Shown: piece after piece, positions 1 through 6,937 of the stretch
Numbering within the stretch: position 1 is the stretch's first letter
Layout: every line of letters starts with the position of its first letter
Program-made: the position numbers and the translations under genes
Origin: Treponema sp.
GTDB lineage: Bacteria; Spirochaetota; Spirochaetia; Treponematales; Breznakiellaceae
Length of the DNA: 11,866 bases
NCBI GenBank assembly: GCA_031288005.1
Contig: JAITSE010000028.1
Coordinates: 1 to 11,866, forward strand
Direction: 5' to 3'
The notes under the pieces: model-generated
Databases searched by the model: none
Seen by the model: only the letters and a program-made list of their open reading frames with translations
Told to the model about the DNA's origin: nothing

Positions 1-652
1 GGGGAAGGGTGTCTGATATTTGACGATACGATAGTGGAAAAGGCATACATGGACGAGAATGAAATAATCTGCCGGTATTATGACCACAGCAAAGGCAGGA
101 ATGTAAAGGGGATAAATATTCTTACAGCGTTTTACACGGCGGAAAACGAATACGGGAAACTACAAATACCGATAGATTATCAAATAGTATCCAAGACAAA
201 AGTGGAAACGGACATGAAGACGGGGAAAGGAAATACCCGATGAGAATCCTCTGCCGGTATATATAAAGGATTTGAAATTTCTGGGAGTTCTTTATAAACA
301 AGTTTTTCAAAACAAAGACGGGTCTGTGGGGGTTCGGTATCTGGTAACCAATGATAAAACAATGAACGGTGACCGATTCAAGACGCTCTATAAGAAACGG
401 TGGGGTGTTGAGGTATATCATGAAAGCAGAAAACAAAATACGAGCATAGGGAGTTCGCCTGCGCATACGGAAAGGACGCAAAGCAATCATGTGTTTGCGT
501 CAATATACGCATATGCAAAATTAGAGTTAGCAAAACTCAAGCACGGTTACAATCACTTTGCGGTAAAATCACAGATTTACCTGGCGTCATTGAAGAGGGC
601 GATGGAATTACTGTCTGCTTTTAACCTGGGGGATAATGGCGTTCTTGCGTAA
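1..652 (+). pseudogene. DDE transposase remnant (IS701/IS4-like), internally deleted and frameshifted
   Basis: The sequence is open from base 1 in frame 1 and reads '..GEGCLIFDDTIVEKAYMDENE..HSKGRNVKGINILTAFYT..', which carries the first catalytic Asp region (FDDT) of this transposase type. That frame stops at 241-243. The protein resumes in frame 2 from about base 230 with 'EIPDENPLPVYIKDLKF' and continues to a stop at 650-652. This second part contains 'LVTND', 'YKKRWGVEVYHESRKQNTSIG' (catalytic Glu region) and 'SPAHTERTQSNHVFASIYAYAKLE'. Compared with my recollection of intact relatives, the roughly 100 residues that should join the two parts, including the second catalytic Asp, are missing. 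The junction near 224-232 shows a GGAAA-GGAAA direct repeat, suggesting a deletion that also changed frame. The N-terminus lies outside the window. It cannot encode an active transposase. The family assignment is from remembered similarity; the pseudogene call is direct. Confidence 0.88.
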
Positions 653-668
653 CTTGAGTTAATATTAA

Positions 669-869
669 CATTATGGACTGAATAAAATAACATGGGGCGG
701 AAATAAATTTATCGCCGTTGCTTCCAAGGGAGTTATGCTGTACTCCTTGGATGGAATAACTTGGGCGCGCATTGACGGCGGAACCGACGCTGGAAAAACC
801 CAATTTGATAATATTGGTTGCTTATCAGCCATCGAGGATATAGTCTATGGCGGAGGACATACTTTTTTA
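669..869 (+). pseudogene. Fragment of a tandem-repeat (BNR/propeller-like) protein gene
   Basis: Frame 3 reads 'NKITWGGNKFIAVASKGV', then 'MLYSLDGITWARIDGG', then about 18 residues later 'IEDIVYGGGHTF'. This is roughly one and a half units of the repeat 'AIAYGGGKFVAVGxxGKMAYSxDGxTWTAV', which I associate with large surface or secreted repeat proteins in spirochaetes and other bacteria. No start codon or ribosome-binding site precedes it: a TAA at 666-668 interrupts the frame just upstream. The repeat similarity ends at about 865, although the frame stays open to 920 and runs into the tail of the convergent nuclease gene. I read it as a leftover piece of a larger gene broken by insertion or deletion events next to the IS remnant. 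A short expressed protein is unlikely. Confidence 0.55.
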
Positions 870-877
870 TTCACTCA

Positions 878-1642
878 TTACCAGTTACCAAATTTTTTTA
901 TTGCGTCTCCGTATATATAAATTTTATCGTTGTATATGCCGTTGCAAGCTATGGTTGAAAATAATAATTTCATCATGCGCGGTTTTACCATATTAAATCT
1001 TATCTCTTTATAATGTACAGCAGAATCATTTCTCATTTCCAGCTCAGCCAGATTAAGATTTTCATATTTAAAAATAACTTTTTGTTCCGGCACCTGGTTT
1101 GCAGAATATGCCTGAGAGTTAAAAACACTGACATTATCCGCAAAAACCTGTACAACTTCTTTGTTTATGAATACATGAAATATGCCGTCATGTTTTATGG
1201 TTAAATAGTTTACTTCACCGCCATTAAACATTGATTTGTTGATAAATGCCTTTACACGCCGCTTTTCTTGCAGCAATTCAGCAAGCTTCCGCATTGGAAT
1301 ACGGCAGCGCTCCTTTGAGGATCGCTTGTCTTTTAAATAATCGTCAAAATTCTCAGGAAACGCTTCAATGCACTGGACTAGCAACTGTCCAATACCATTC
1401 ATTGTTTGAAAAAAGTCGTCATCACGAAACCGGTTAATTCCATACAGAAACAACTGCCATTTTTTGTTGCCGCTTTTTACAGAGTGGGCGTCCCCGGCGG
1501 GATCAATTACATCTTTTTTGGCCCGCGGATCGTTTTTGTAATCGTGTTTAAGTCCAATGAGCAATGCAAACTCTAAGGCGTCATCATGGCCAGCTTGCCT
1601 GATTTTTCGTGCATCGGCGCTCGATAATCCGCGTTTTGCCAA
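878..1642 (-). CDS. Putative type II restriction endonuclease (partner of the adjacent adenine methyltransferase)
   Basis: The protein is 254 aa. The start is TTG at 1642, preceded by AGGAAG at a spacing of 6 bases; the next in-frame Met is far inside, so TTG is the best start. The N-terminus reads 'AKRGLSSADARKIRQAGHDDALEFALLIG'-like, a soluble helical opening. Next comes 'KKDVIDPAGDAHSVKSGNKK' at about residues 42-61. This resembles the 'D..G..HSVKSG-KKWQ' segment seen in several restriction enzymes, and Asp44/Asp47 with Lys56 could be part of a PD-(D/E)XK-type core. A second block, 'LEMRNDSAVHYKEIRF' (about 201-216), is rich in acidic and basic residues and may also belong to the active or DNA-binding site. 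There is no signal peptide or membrane segment. The role is inferred mainly from its position directly after, and overlapping by 70 bases, a DNA methyltransferase. Target sequence and fold are not known to me. Confidence 0.72.
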   Translation of the reverse strand: MAKRGLSSADARKIRQAGHDDALEFALLIGLKHDYKNDPRAKKDVIDPAGDAHSVKSGNKKWQLFLYGINRFRDDDFFQTMNGIGQLLVQCIEAFPENFDDYLKDKRSSKERCRIPMRKLAELLQEKRRVKAFINKSMFNGGEVNYLTIKHDGIFHVFINKEVVQVFADNVSVFNSQAYSANQVPEQKVIFKYENLNLAELEMRNDSAVHYKEIRFNMVKPRMMKLLFSTIACNGIYNDKIYIYGDAIKKFGNW

Positions 1643-2637
1643 TTTTGTCTTCCTTTTGCCTTTTGTTCCGGCAGTTTGTATATCAGCAGTTCATGTGATT
1701 TTTTTATATGACTGCCGTTATTGTCACGCAGACGGTTTTCACCAATGCGCGTATCCCCTTGGCTTAATGTATACTGCCAGGAAGGAGTTTTGAACGGGAT
1801 GTTATTGTACCACTCCCGTATAACGCTGCAATCGTTGTATGAAAGAATAAAGCCGCCTTTGTGTTTTAATAACAAATCACGCAAGAGTTCATGCTTAAAT
1901 CCGTTATGATAAATTGGAAAATTACGATGCGGATACAAACCAACAAAAGTTTTACTGTCGCCTTCCAGGTAATAGGGAGGATCGCAATAGAAAAAGTCAT
2001 TCGGATATTTTTTAAATACGTTTTCAAATGTATCACATTCAACAGTAATATTGTTTAATGAAAGCCGCCTTGATTTTTCAATCATTGTCATATACCGTTC
2101 TTCCTGTAAATATACGGAAGAAGGCCAGCCCAAAAAATGCGGTCCGTAAGAAGTGTTGTGATTAAAATAAAACAATGCCGCCAGCTTAACATTATTTTTT
2201 ATGATTTTTTCCTTTTTCCAGTGCGCTTTCATTACTGCTTTAATTTCCTGAAAGCCCTCACGGGTCGGCGGATATTTTTTTAAATACTTATACATTTTTT
2301 CCGGCTCTGAAAATTGATGCCGCCAATAATTTACAAGCAGCTCAAAAATATCAAAACCTTTAACTTCAATTCCCAGTTCCTTCGCGCAGGCAATTTCAAA
2401 GGAACCGCCGCCAAAGAATGGAGAGATGATACGTTCCAGCTTGTCTGGCAGCAGTTCAACTATATGCCCAACGGCAAGCGTTTTTCCGCCGGCATAACGG
2501 AGCGGCGTGCCAATATACCGCTTGTACTTGCCGCTTGAACAGCGTAATTCCGCAAGAAAAGCCTCCTTCCGCAGTTGAAACGGCGTTTTTAAGGCAAGAT
2601 CGCCCGAAAAGTCAAGCTGCTTTGATACAGAAACCAT
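1573..2637 (-). CDS. DNA adenine (N6) methyltransferase, D12/Dam class
   Basis: The protein is 354 aa from ATG at 2637, with GAGGGAGGGAAT directly upstream. An earlier in-frame ATG at 2715 is rejected because it lies upstream of the likely promoter (2666-2694). Expected class-alpha motifs appear in order: 'PLRYAGGK' (residues 45-52, N-terminal SAM-binding motif X), 'SPFFGGGSFE' (72-81, motif I), 'GFDIFELL' (94-101) and 'FFYCDPPYYL' (215-224, catalytic DPPY motif IV). It should transfer a methyl group from S-adenosylmethionine to the N6 of adenine in a specific DNA site and so protect host DNA from the nuclease encoded next. The last 23 codons overlap the nuclease start in another frame, a tight coupling that may set methylase before nuclease. 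The gene is visibly AT-rich compared with htpG, which suggests horizontal acquisition. The recognition site cannot be deduced here. Confidence 0.93.
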   Translation of the reverse strand: MVSVSKQLDFSGDLALKTPFQLRKEAFLAELRCSSGKYKRYIGTPLRYAGGKTLAVGHIVELLPDKLERIISPFFGGGSFEIACAKELGIEVKGFDIFELLVNYWRHQFSEPEKMYKYLKKYPPTREGFQEIKAVMKAHWKKEKIIKNNVKLAALFYFNHNTSYGPHFLGWPSSVYLQEERYMTMIEKSRRLSLNNITVECDTFENVFKKYPNDFFYCDPPYYLEGDSKTFVGLYPHRNFPIYHNGFKHELLRDLLLKHKGGFILSYNDCSVIREWYNNIPFKTPSWQYTLSQGDTRIGENRLRDNNGSHIKKSHELLIYKLPEQKAKGRQNWQNADYRAPMHEKSGKLAMMTP

Positions 2638-2665
2638 ATTCCCTCCCTCAGTAAAACTATTTTCA

Positions 2666-2694
2666 AATCTATTACCAAGGTTTGTCTTTGTCAA
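2666..2694 (-). promoter_or_regulatory. Probable promoter of the restriction-modification pair
   Basis: On the minus strand a perfect -35 TTGACA (2694-2689) is followed after 17 bases by TAGATT (2671-2666), matching 4 of 6 positions of TATAAT. Transcription would start near 2659, about 22 bases before the ATG at 2637, and the ribosome-binding site GAGGGAGGG lies between. The placement supports the shorter methyltransferase start. Sequence inference only. Confidence 0.55.
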
Positions 2695-2734
2695 CAGTCG
2701 GCGGACTTTTCTCATTTTGTACTGAGGGTTTACA

Positions 2735-2752
2735 GTCCCGCCACGCGGGGAC
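2735..2752 (-). terminator. Weak hairpin just after htpG
   Basis: GTCCCGC / CAC / GCGGGGAC forms a 7-bp GC-rich stem with one bulged G, starting 2 bases past the htpG stop codon. No T-run follows on the minus strand (the next bases are TGTAAACCC), so it is not a textbook intrinsic terminator. It may stabilise the mRNA 3' end or cause a Rho-type stop. Confidence 0.3.
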
Positions 2753-2753
2753 C

Positions 2754-4703
2754 TTACTTAGCCAGGAGCCGGTTGAGCCGCCTTACGAAGTCAGCGGGGT
2801 CCTTGAGCTTTACACCTTCCACAAGCAGAGCCTGGTCAAGCAGAACTCCCGACACATCGGCGATACGCTCCTCATCCTCCGTGTCAATGAGGCTCGCCAC
2901 AATGGAATGGCCGCCGTTGATTTCCAGAATCGGCTTGATGTCTGGCAGTTCCGCCTGCCCCATAGCCTTGAGCATCTGAGCCATCTGTATTGAAGGATCG
3001 TTCTCATCCGCCACAATGCACGAGGGAGAATCGTGAAGCCGCCGGGAGAGTTTAACGTCTTTCACCCGGTCCCCCAGGGCTTTCTTGACCTTATCGATGA
3101 CCGGCTTGATCGCCTTTTCCGTCTCCTTATCTTTCTTCTCCCCAAGCTCCTCGTCAGCGCCGGAACGGTTCACCGCCTTAAGCTCCCATGTCCGGACTTC
3201 GCTCTTGCCGTCCGTTCCAGAGTTCTCAGGCAGACCAGTGGTTTGGCGGTAGCTGTGAAGCGTGGGAATAACAATGTCGTCGATCTCATCGTCCATAATG
3301 AGGACTTCAATCCCCTTTTCGGCATAAGCTTCAAGGAGCGGCGAGGCCCGGAGCGTTTTCTCATCGCCCCCGCTGATGTAGTAAATGTGCTTCTGCTCCG
3401 CTTTCATCCGGGAAACATAAGCGGCAAAGCTGGTCCAGCCATCGGCCTGCGTGCTTTTGAACCTGACCAGTTCCTGAATAGCCTCCCGATTGGTAAAGTC
3501 CTGGTAAAGCCCCTCCTTGAGCGGGCGGTTGAACTGGCTAACAAAGGTTTCCCACTTCTCCACGGCGCCATCAACGCCGGAAGCCGCGGCCTCAGCCAAG
3601 GATTTAAATTCCCCAAGGAGCCTCTTCACCGAAGCGTTCTTGATGTTGAGCAGCACTTTGTTCTGCTGGAGTATCTCCCGGCTTACGTTCAGGGGCAGGT
3701 CTTCGGAGTCAATCACGCCACGAACAAAGCGGAGCCAGGTGGGCATGAGTTCCTTGTCGTCATCTGTGATGAAGATCCGCTTAACGTAGAGTTTGACCCC
3801 TGGCTTGTAATCCGCGCTGTACATATCGAAAGGCGCTTTTTTGGGAACATAGAACAAAGTGGAGTATTCTAGAGCGCCTTCAGCCTTCGTGTGGATATAG
3901 AACAGGGGCGGCTCCGTGTCATGTCCGATCTGTTTGTAGAACTCCTGGTAATCCTCTTCCTTGAGTTCAGATTTGGCCCGCCGCCACAAAGCCGTCCCGG
4001 AATTGATCCGCTCCGTTTTGGTCTTGCTTCCCTTCACTTTTCCTTTGTCGTCATATTCCTTTTCGTCATAAGTGATGTAAATGGGGAAGGCCACATGATT
4101 CGAGTAGCGCTTGATGATGTCCTCGATGGACCAGCGATTCGCGTATTCCTGCCCATCCTCGTTGAGGTGGAGAATCACGGTCGTCCCCTGAGAGTCCCGC
4201 TGGGCGCTCTCAATGTCGAAGCTGTCCTTCCCTTCGCTCGTCCACTTCCATGCCGACTCTTCGCCGGCCTTGCGGCTTATTACCTCTATGCGCTCCGCGG
4301 CCATAAAAGCCGAATAGAAGCCCACCCCGAACTGACCGATAAGGTTTGAGTCTTTCTTCGCGTCAGCGGAGAGCTTTTCCAGGAAAGCCCGGGTCCCGGA
4401 GCGGGCAATGGTCCCCAGCGACTCGATCAAGTCAGTTTCATTCATCCCGACTCCGTTGTCAGATACCGTGAGAGTGGACGCCTCAGGCTTATCCGTATCT
4501 TTCTGGAAGGAGATGTCGATCCGGGGATCGAAACTGATGGATTTGCAGGCTTCGTCAGCTATAGTCAGATACTTGAGCTTGTCCAGGGCGTCGGAAGCGT
4601 TGGAGACCAACTCCCGCAGGAAAATCTCCCGGTTGGAATAAAGAGAATGGATGATTAGGCGCAGCAGTTGGCTTACTTCTGTTTGAAATTGGTGTTGTGC
4701 CAT
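2754..4703 (-). CDS. htpG: Molecular chaperone HtpG (bacterial Hsp90)
   Basis: The protein is 649 aa, slightly longer than the roughly 620-635 typical of the family. The ATG at 4703 follows AAAGGAG at a good spacing. The N-terminal GHKL ATPase domain shows 'REIFLRELVSNASDALDKL' (residues 25-43, with Glu31 and Asn35 of the ATP site), 'SDNGVGM' (81-87), 'GTIARSGT' (97-104) and 'IGQFGVGFYSAFM' (122-134). The middle domain carries the family signature 'RGVIDSEDLPLNVSREILQ' with the client/ATP-contacting Arg. The C-terminal dimerisation region is complete to the TAA. It is a cytosolic homodimeric, ATP-driven chaperone for stress-damaged and newly made proteins. The gene stands alone: the upstream gene is divergent, and downstream lies the AT-rich restriction-modification module. 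No CIRCE element was found upstream, but a different long inverted repeat is present (4788-4822). Confidence 0.98.
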   Translation of the reverse strand: MAQHQFQTEVSQLLRLIIHSLYSNREIFLRELVSNASDALDKLKYLTIADEACKSISFDPRIDISFQKDTDKPEASTLTVSDNGVGMNETDLIESLGTIARSGTRAFLEKLSADAKKDSNLIGQFGVGFYSAFMAAERIEVISRKAGEESAWKWTSEGKDSFDIESAQRDSQGTTVILHLNEDGQEYANRWSIEDIIKRYSNHVAFPIYITYDEKEYDDKGKVKGSKTKTERINSGTALWRRAKSELKEEDYQEFYKQIGHDTEPPLFYIHTKAEGALEYSTLFYVPKKAPFDMYSADYKPGVKLYVKRIFITDDDKELMPTWLRFVRGVIDSEDLPLNVSREILQQNKVLLNIKNASVKRLLGEFKSLAEAAASGVDGAVEKWETFVSQFNRPLKEGLYQDFTNREAIQELVRFKSTQADGWTSFAAYVSRMKAEQKHIYYISGGDEKTLRASPLLEAYAEKGIEVLIMDDEIDDIVIPTLHSYRQTTGLPENSGTDGKSEVRTWELKAVNRSGADEELGEKKDKETEKAIKPVIDKVKKALGDRVKDVKLSRRLHDSPSCIVADENDPSIQMAQMLKAMGQAELPDIKPILEINGGHSIVASLIDTEDEERIADVSGVLLDQALLVEGVKLKDPADFVRRLNRLLAK

Positions 4704-4755
4704 GAAAAAACTCCTTTACTGTATTGAGATGTAATAAATAAATTGATTTGTATAT

Positions 4756-4785
4756 AAAATACCTAGGGAAGTCCCTTTAGGGCAA
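4756..4785 (-). promoter_or_regulatory. Possible htpG promoter
   Basis: On the minus strand TTGCCC (4785-4780) is followed after 18 bases by TATTTT (4761-4756), each matching 4 of 6 consensus positions. Start of transcription would be near 4749, giving a leader of about 45 bases. The spacer holds an imperfect inverted repeat (CCTAGGGA / TCCCTTTAGG). The match is modest; other AT-rich boxes nearby could serve. Confidence 0.3.
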
Positions 4786-4787
4786 GT

Positions 4788-4822
4788 GCAATTTTTGCGG
4801 CCATGCGGTCCGCAAAAATTGC
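4788..4822. promoter_or_regulatory. Perfect 13-bp inverted repeat with 9-base spacer upstream of htpG
   Basis: GCAATTTTTGCGG (4788-4800) and CCGCAAAAATTGC (4810-4822) are exact reverse complements separated by CCATGCGGT. It abuts the candidate htpG -35 box and lies 85 bases from the htpG start codon. The arm-N9-arm geometry resembles the HrcA-binding CIRCE element, but the sequence does not match CIRCE (TTAGCACTC/GAGTGCTAA). It could be an operator for a different repressor, or a bidirectional RNA hairpin or stalled-transcription element. No T-run follows it closely on either strand, so a simple terminator is less likely. Confidence 0.6.
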
Positions 4823-5106
4823 TTGGAATCCGGAACCTGTGAACGGGTTTTTAGGTATTGGACTTGTTCAACAACATATAAAGCCTCAATACGAAATAAC
4901 GGCGTATTGCAAAAATGTGTAATCTGTTATATTGTAACAAAACAACGGCCAGGCAGAAATGCGTTCCGATAGCCTTATGATTTTTTCCTGGCCGAGGTTC
5001 AGATTCCGGGTAGTTTTGAGACCTGCAAGGCGGGCCGCAATTCAACAAAATTATACTGCATTTTAGGGAAAAATTATTTTGTTATATCAAAATAGGTTTC
5101 CAGAAT

Positions 5107-5153
5107 CCGGGGATTGAAATTTCAAGCCCCCGGTAAAACCTCTAAATTTAGGG
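5107..5153 (+). promoter_or_regulatory. Leader hairpins before the ABC operon
   Basis: CCGGGG (5107-5112) pairs with CCCCGG (5128-5133) around the self-complementary TTGAAATTTCAA, giving a stable hairpin. Directly after it, CCTCTAAATTTAGGG (5139-5153) can fold so that the GGG of the Shine-Dalgarno sequence GGGAG (5151-5155) is paired. No T-run follows, so this is a leader structure and not a terminator. It could limit translation of the first cistron. Structure read by eye only. Confidence 0.4.
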
Positions 5154-5165
5154 AGTATGCTTTCA

Positions 5166-6203
5166 ATGATAGAAGTACATGATCTTACCAAACGTTACGG
5201 GCCGGTTGAGGCGGTAAAGGATGTTTCATTCTCCGTCGGAAAAGACCAGGTTTTGGGTTTCTTGGGGCCTAACGGAGCTGGAAAGACCACCATCATGAAG
5301 ATACTGACCGGCTATCATTTCCCGTCATCGGGGACGGCCTTGATAGACGGCGTTTCGGTTCAGGATGAACCTGTGGAAGTGAAGAAGCGGATCGGCTACC
5401 TGCCGGAAAGCGTGCCCCTCTATGGGGACCTCTCGGTGAGGGAATACCTCGGCTTTATCGCCGAAGGGCGGCTGATTCCTGCTAACGAGCGGAAGCGGGC
5501 CATAGATGCCGCTCTGTCGGCCTGTGGTCTTGAGCAGGTGCGGGCTAAGCGGATTGAAAACCTGTCCAAAGGCTACAAACAGCGGGTGGGTCTTGCCCAG
5601 GCCATCATCCATGATCCGCCTATCCTCATCCTTGATGAACCTACTTCCGGGCTTGACCCCAATCAGATCATCGAGATTCGGTTCCTCATCAAGGGTTTGG
5701 GGGAGCGGAAGACGGTGCTCCTCTCTACCCACATTCTCCAGGAGGTCGAAGCGGTCTGTTCCCAGGTGCTCATCATCAACGAGGGCCGTATCGCCGCCCA
5801 GGGGAAACCGGAAGAGATAGCCGGGACCCTCAAGGGCGGGGATACCTGGGAGTTGCTCCTTAAAGGAAGCGGCAGGGCCGGCGTGGAGGAACGCCTTACC
5901 CGGCTCACCATTCCGGGTCCGGGACGGGAGCTGTCCGGTCTTGAAATCGAGGAGCGGGAAGACGGGACCGTGAAGGCCGCTTTCTTCCTGGGGAATTCCG
6001 GCGCTGAGGGCGAAAACGCGGGGGAAGGGATCTTCGACTGGGCGGTTTCCGAGGGCCTTAAACTCCTCATGATGAACCGCAAGAAGCTCAGCCTGGAAGA
6101 TATTTTCGTCAAGCTGACCGGCGAGGAACGAGCTGGTCAGCAGCTAACCGGAGAGGAACGAGCCGGTAAGCGGCAATCTACTGACGCGGGAGGCCAATCA
6201 TGA
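5166..6203 (+). CDS. ABC transporter ATP-binding protein, GldA-like (ABC-2 export type)
   Basis: The protein is 345 aa. I chose ATG 5166 ('MIEVHDLTKRYG'), 10 bases after GGGAG; an ATG at 5157 sits only 1 base from that ribosome-binding site. Nucleotide-binding motifs in order are Walker A 'GPNGAGKTT' (34-42), ABC signature 'LSKGYKQR' (133-140), Walker B 'ILILDEPTSGLD' (153-164) and H-loop 'STH' (187-189). This is the cytosolic motor of an ABC-2 transporter whose membrane partner is the next gene. A C-terminal extension past about residue 230 ends in a tandem duplication, 'LTGEERAGQQ' / 'LTGEERAGKR' (DNA 6114-6143 and 6144-6173, 25 of 30 bases identical). The stop codon overlaps the next start as ATGA, indicating translational coupling. 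The transported substrate is unknown. Confidence 0.94.
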   Translation: MIEVHDLTKRYGPVEAVKDVSFSVGKDQVLGFLGPNGAGKTTIMKILTGYHFPSSGTALIDGVSVQDEPVEVKKRIGYLPESVPLYGDLSVREYLGFIAEGRLIPANERKRAIDAALSACGLEQVRAKRIENLSKGYKQRVGLAQAIIHDPPILILDEPTSGLDPNQIIEIRFLIKGLGERKTVLLSTHILQEVEAVCSQVLIINEGRIAAQGKPEEIAGTLKGGDTWELLLKGSGRAGVEERLTRLTIPGPGRELSGLEIEEREDGTVKAAFFLGNSGAEGENAGEGIFDWAVSEGLKLLMMNRKKLSLEDIFVKLTGEERAGQQLTGEERAGKRQSTDAGGQS

Positions 6204-6934
6204 GCGCCGCGCCTCAAAAAATCCTGGCCCTGGCCAAGAAGGAGCTTTACTCCCAGGTAAATTCCCCGGTGTTCTACGGGATAGCGGTTTTTTTCCTTCT
6301 GTTTACTTCGATTTGGCTCTTTTACTTTCAGCAGTTCTTTGTCCGGAATATGGCGACCTTGCGGCCCTTTTTCGCGGCCTTTCCCCTGGCTTTCATCCTG
6401 GTCATCCCGGTGATCACCATGAAAAGCTGGGCGGAGGAGCGGAAACTGGGCAGCGCGGAGATACTGCTTACCATGCCCTTTTCCGAATGGGACCTGACCC
6501 TGGGGAAATTCCTTTCTTCCCTGGTCATGATCGCCGTCCTCCTGGTCCTGACCTTGCCGATCCCCTTGAGCCTCCTTCCCCTGGGGGATTTTGACGGCGG
6601 GGTCATTGCCTCCGAGTATCTGGGAGCCTTGCTCCTGGGGGCTTCGGCGGCTGCCCTAGGCCACCTTCTTTCGGCGCTGTCCAAAAACCAGGCCGGCGCC
6701 TTCCTGGGGAGCGCGGTGGTGTTGCTTCTTGTGATGCAGATGAATCAGTTTACTCTGGGGTTGAACCTGCCACCCCTTGTGGCCGAGGCCATAAACGCGG
6801 TTTCCCTGGCCTTTCACTTTGAAAGCTTTTCCAAGGGTCTGATAGACACCAGGGATTTGGCGTATTTCATACTGACTACGGCGTTGTTTTTGTATCTCAA
6901 CACCAGAGTTCTCCTGTTTAGAAAGTGGAGGTAG
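6200..6934 (+). CDS. ABC-2 transporter permease, GldF-like
   Basis: The protein is 244 aa and hydrophobic, with about six membrane helices near residues 22-43, 55-74, 104-126, 138-160, 165-184 and 219-236. Between helices 2 and 3 it has 'MKSWAEERKLGSAEILLTMPFSEWDL' (with the family-typical W-A-E-E-R and L-L-T-x-P), characteristic of ABC-2 permeases of the GldF/NosY kind. 'HFESFSKGLIDTRDL' near the C-terminus is also typical of this group. It should dimerise in the inner membrane and be driven by the ATPase encoded just upstream. The ATG overlaps the upstream TGA by 4 bases, and the gene ends 3 bases before the next ATG with GGAGGTAGGGG in between. Length is complete for the family. The substrate is not evident. 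Confidence 0.92.
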   Translation: MSAAPQKILALAKKELYSQVNSPVFYGIAVFFLLFTSIWLFYFQQFFVRNMATLRPFFAAFPLAFILVIPVITMKSWAEERKLGSAEILLTMPFSEWDLTLGKFLSSLVMIAVLLVLTLPIPLSLLPLGDFDGGVIASEYLGALLLGASAAALGHLLSALSKNQAGAFLGSAVVLLLVMQMNQFTLGLNLPPLVAEAINAVSLAFHFESFSKGLIDTRDLAYFILTTALFLYLNTRVLLFRKWR

Positions 6935-6937
6935 GGG

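Larger units (their letters stand above)
4704..5165. other. Divergent intergenic region between htpG and the ABC operon
   Basis: No convincing gene was found in these 462 bases. Besides the htpG promoter region and the 13-N9-13 repeat, it contains several elements. At 4860-4875 there is a GGACTTGTTCAACAAC motif that recurs in inverted orientation at 9650-9665. At 4946-4953 / 4987-4994 there is a long-range inverted repeat, CGGCCAGG...CCTGGCCG. At 5076-5093 there is an ATTTTG-TTATAT-CAAAAT palindrome. Two further hairpins precede the ABC operon (5107-5133 and 5139-5153). A 65-codon minus-strand ORF (4851-5048) has no recognisable protein features. I could not settle on one promoter for the ABC operon; TATACT at 5052-5057 and TATATC near 5083 are weak candidates. 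Confidence 0.6.

Noticed and set aside
2638..2715. 26-residue N-terminal extension of the methyltransferase from an upstream ATG
   Set aside because: The region contains the TTGACA-17-TAGATT promoter, and a much better ribosome-binding site precedes ATG 2637.
3033..3872. 279-codon plus-strand ORF antisense to htpG
   Set aside because: It lies wholly inside the certain htpG gene on the opposite strand, has no ribosome-binding site or recognisable domain, and its length follows from the codon bias of htpG.
4788..4822. CIRCE (HrcA) element at htpG
   Set aside because: Only the N9 spacing agrees; the arms do not match TTAGCACTC/GAGTGCTAA.
4851..5048. 65-codon minus-strand ORF upstream of htpG
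   Set aside because: It overlaps repeats and hairpins, lacks a ribosome-binding site and has no protein-like pattern; better explained as structured intergenic DNA.
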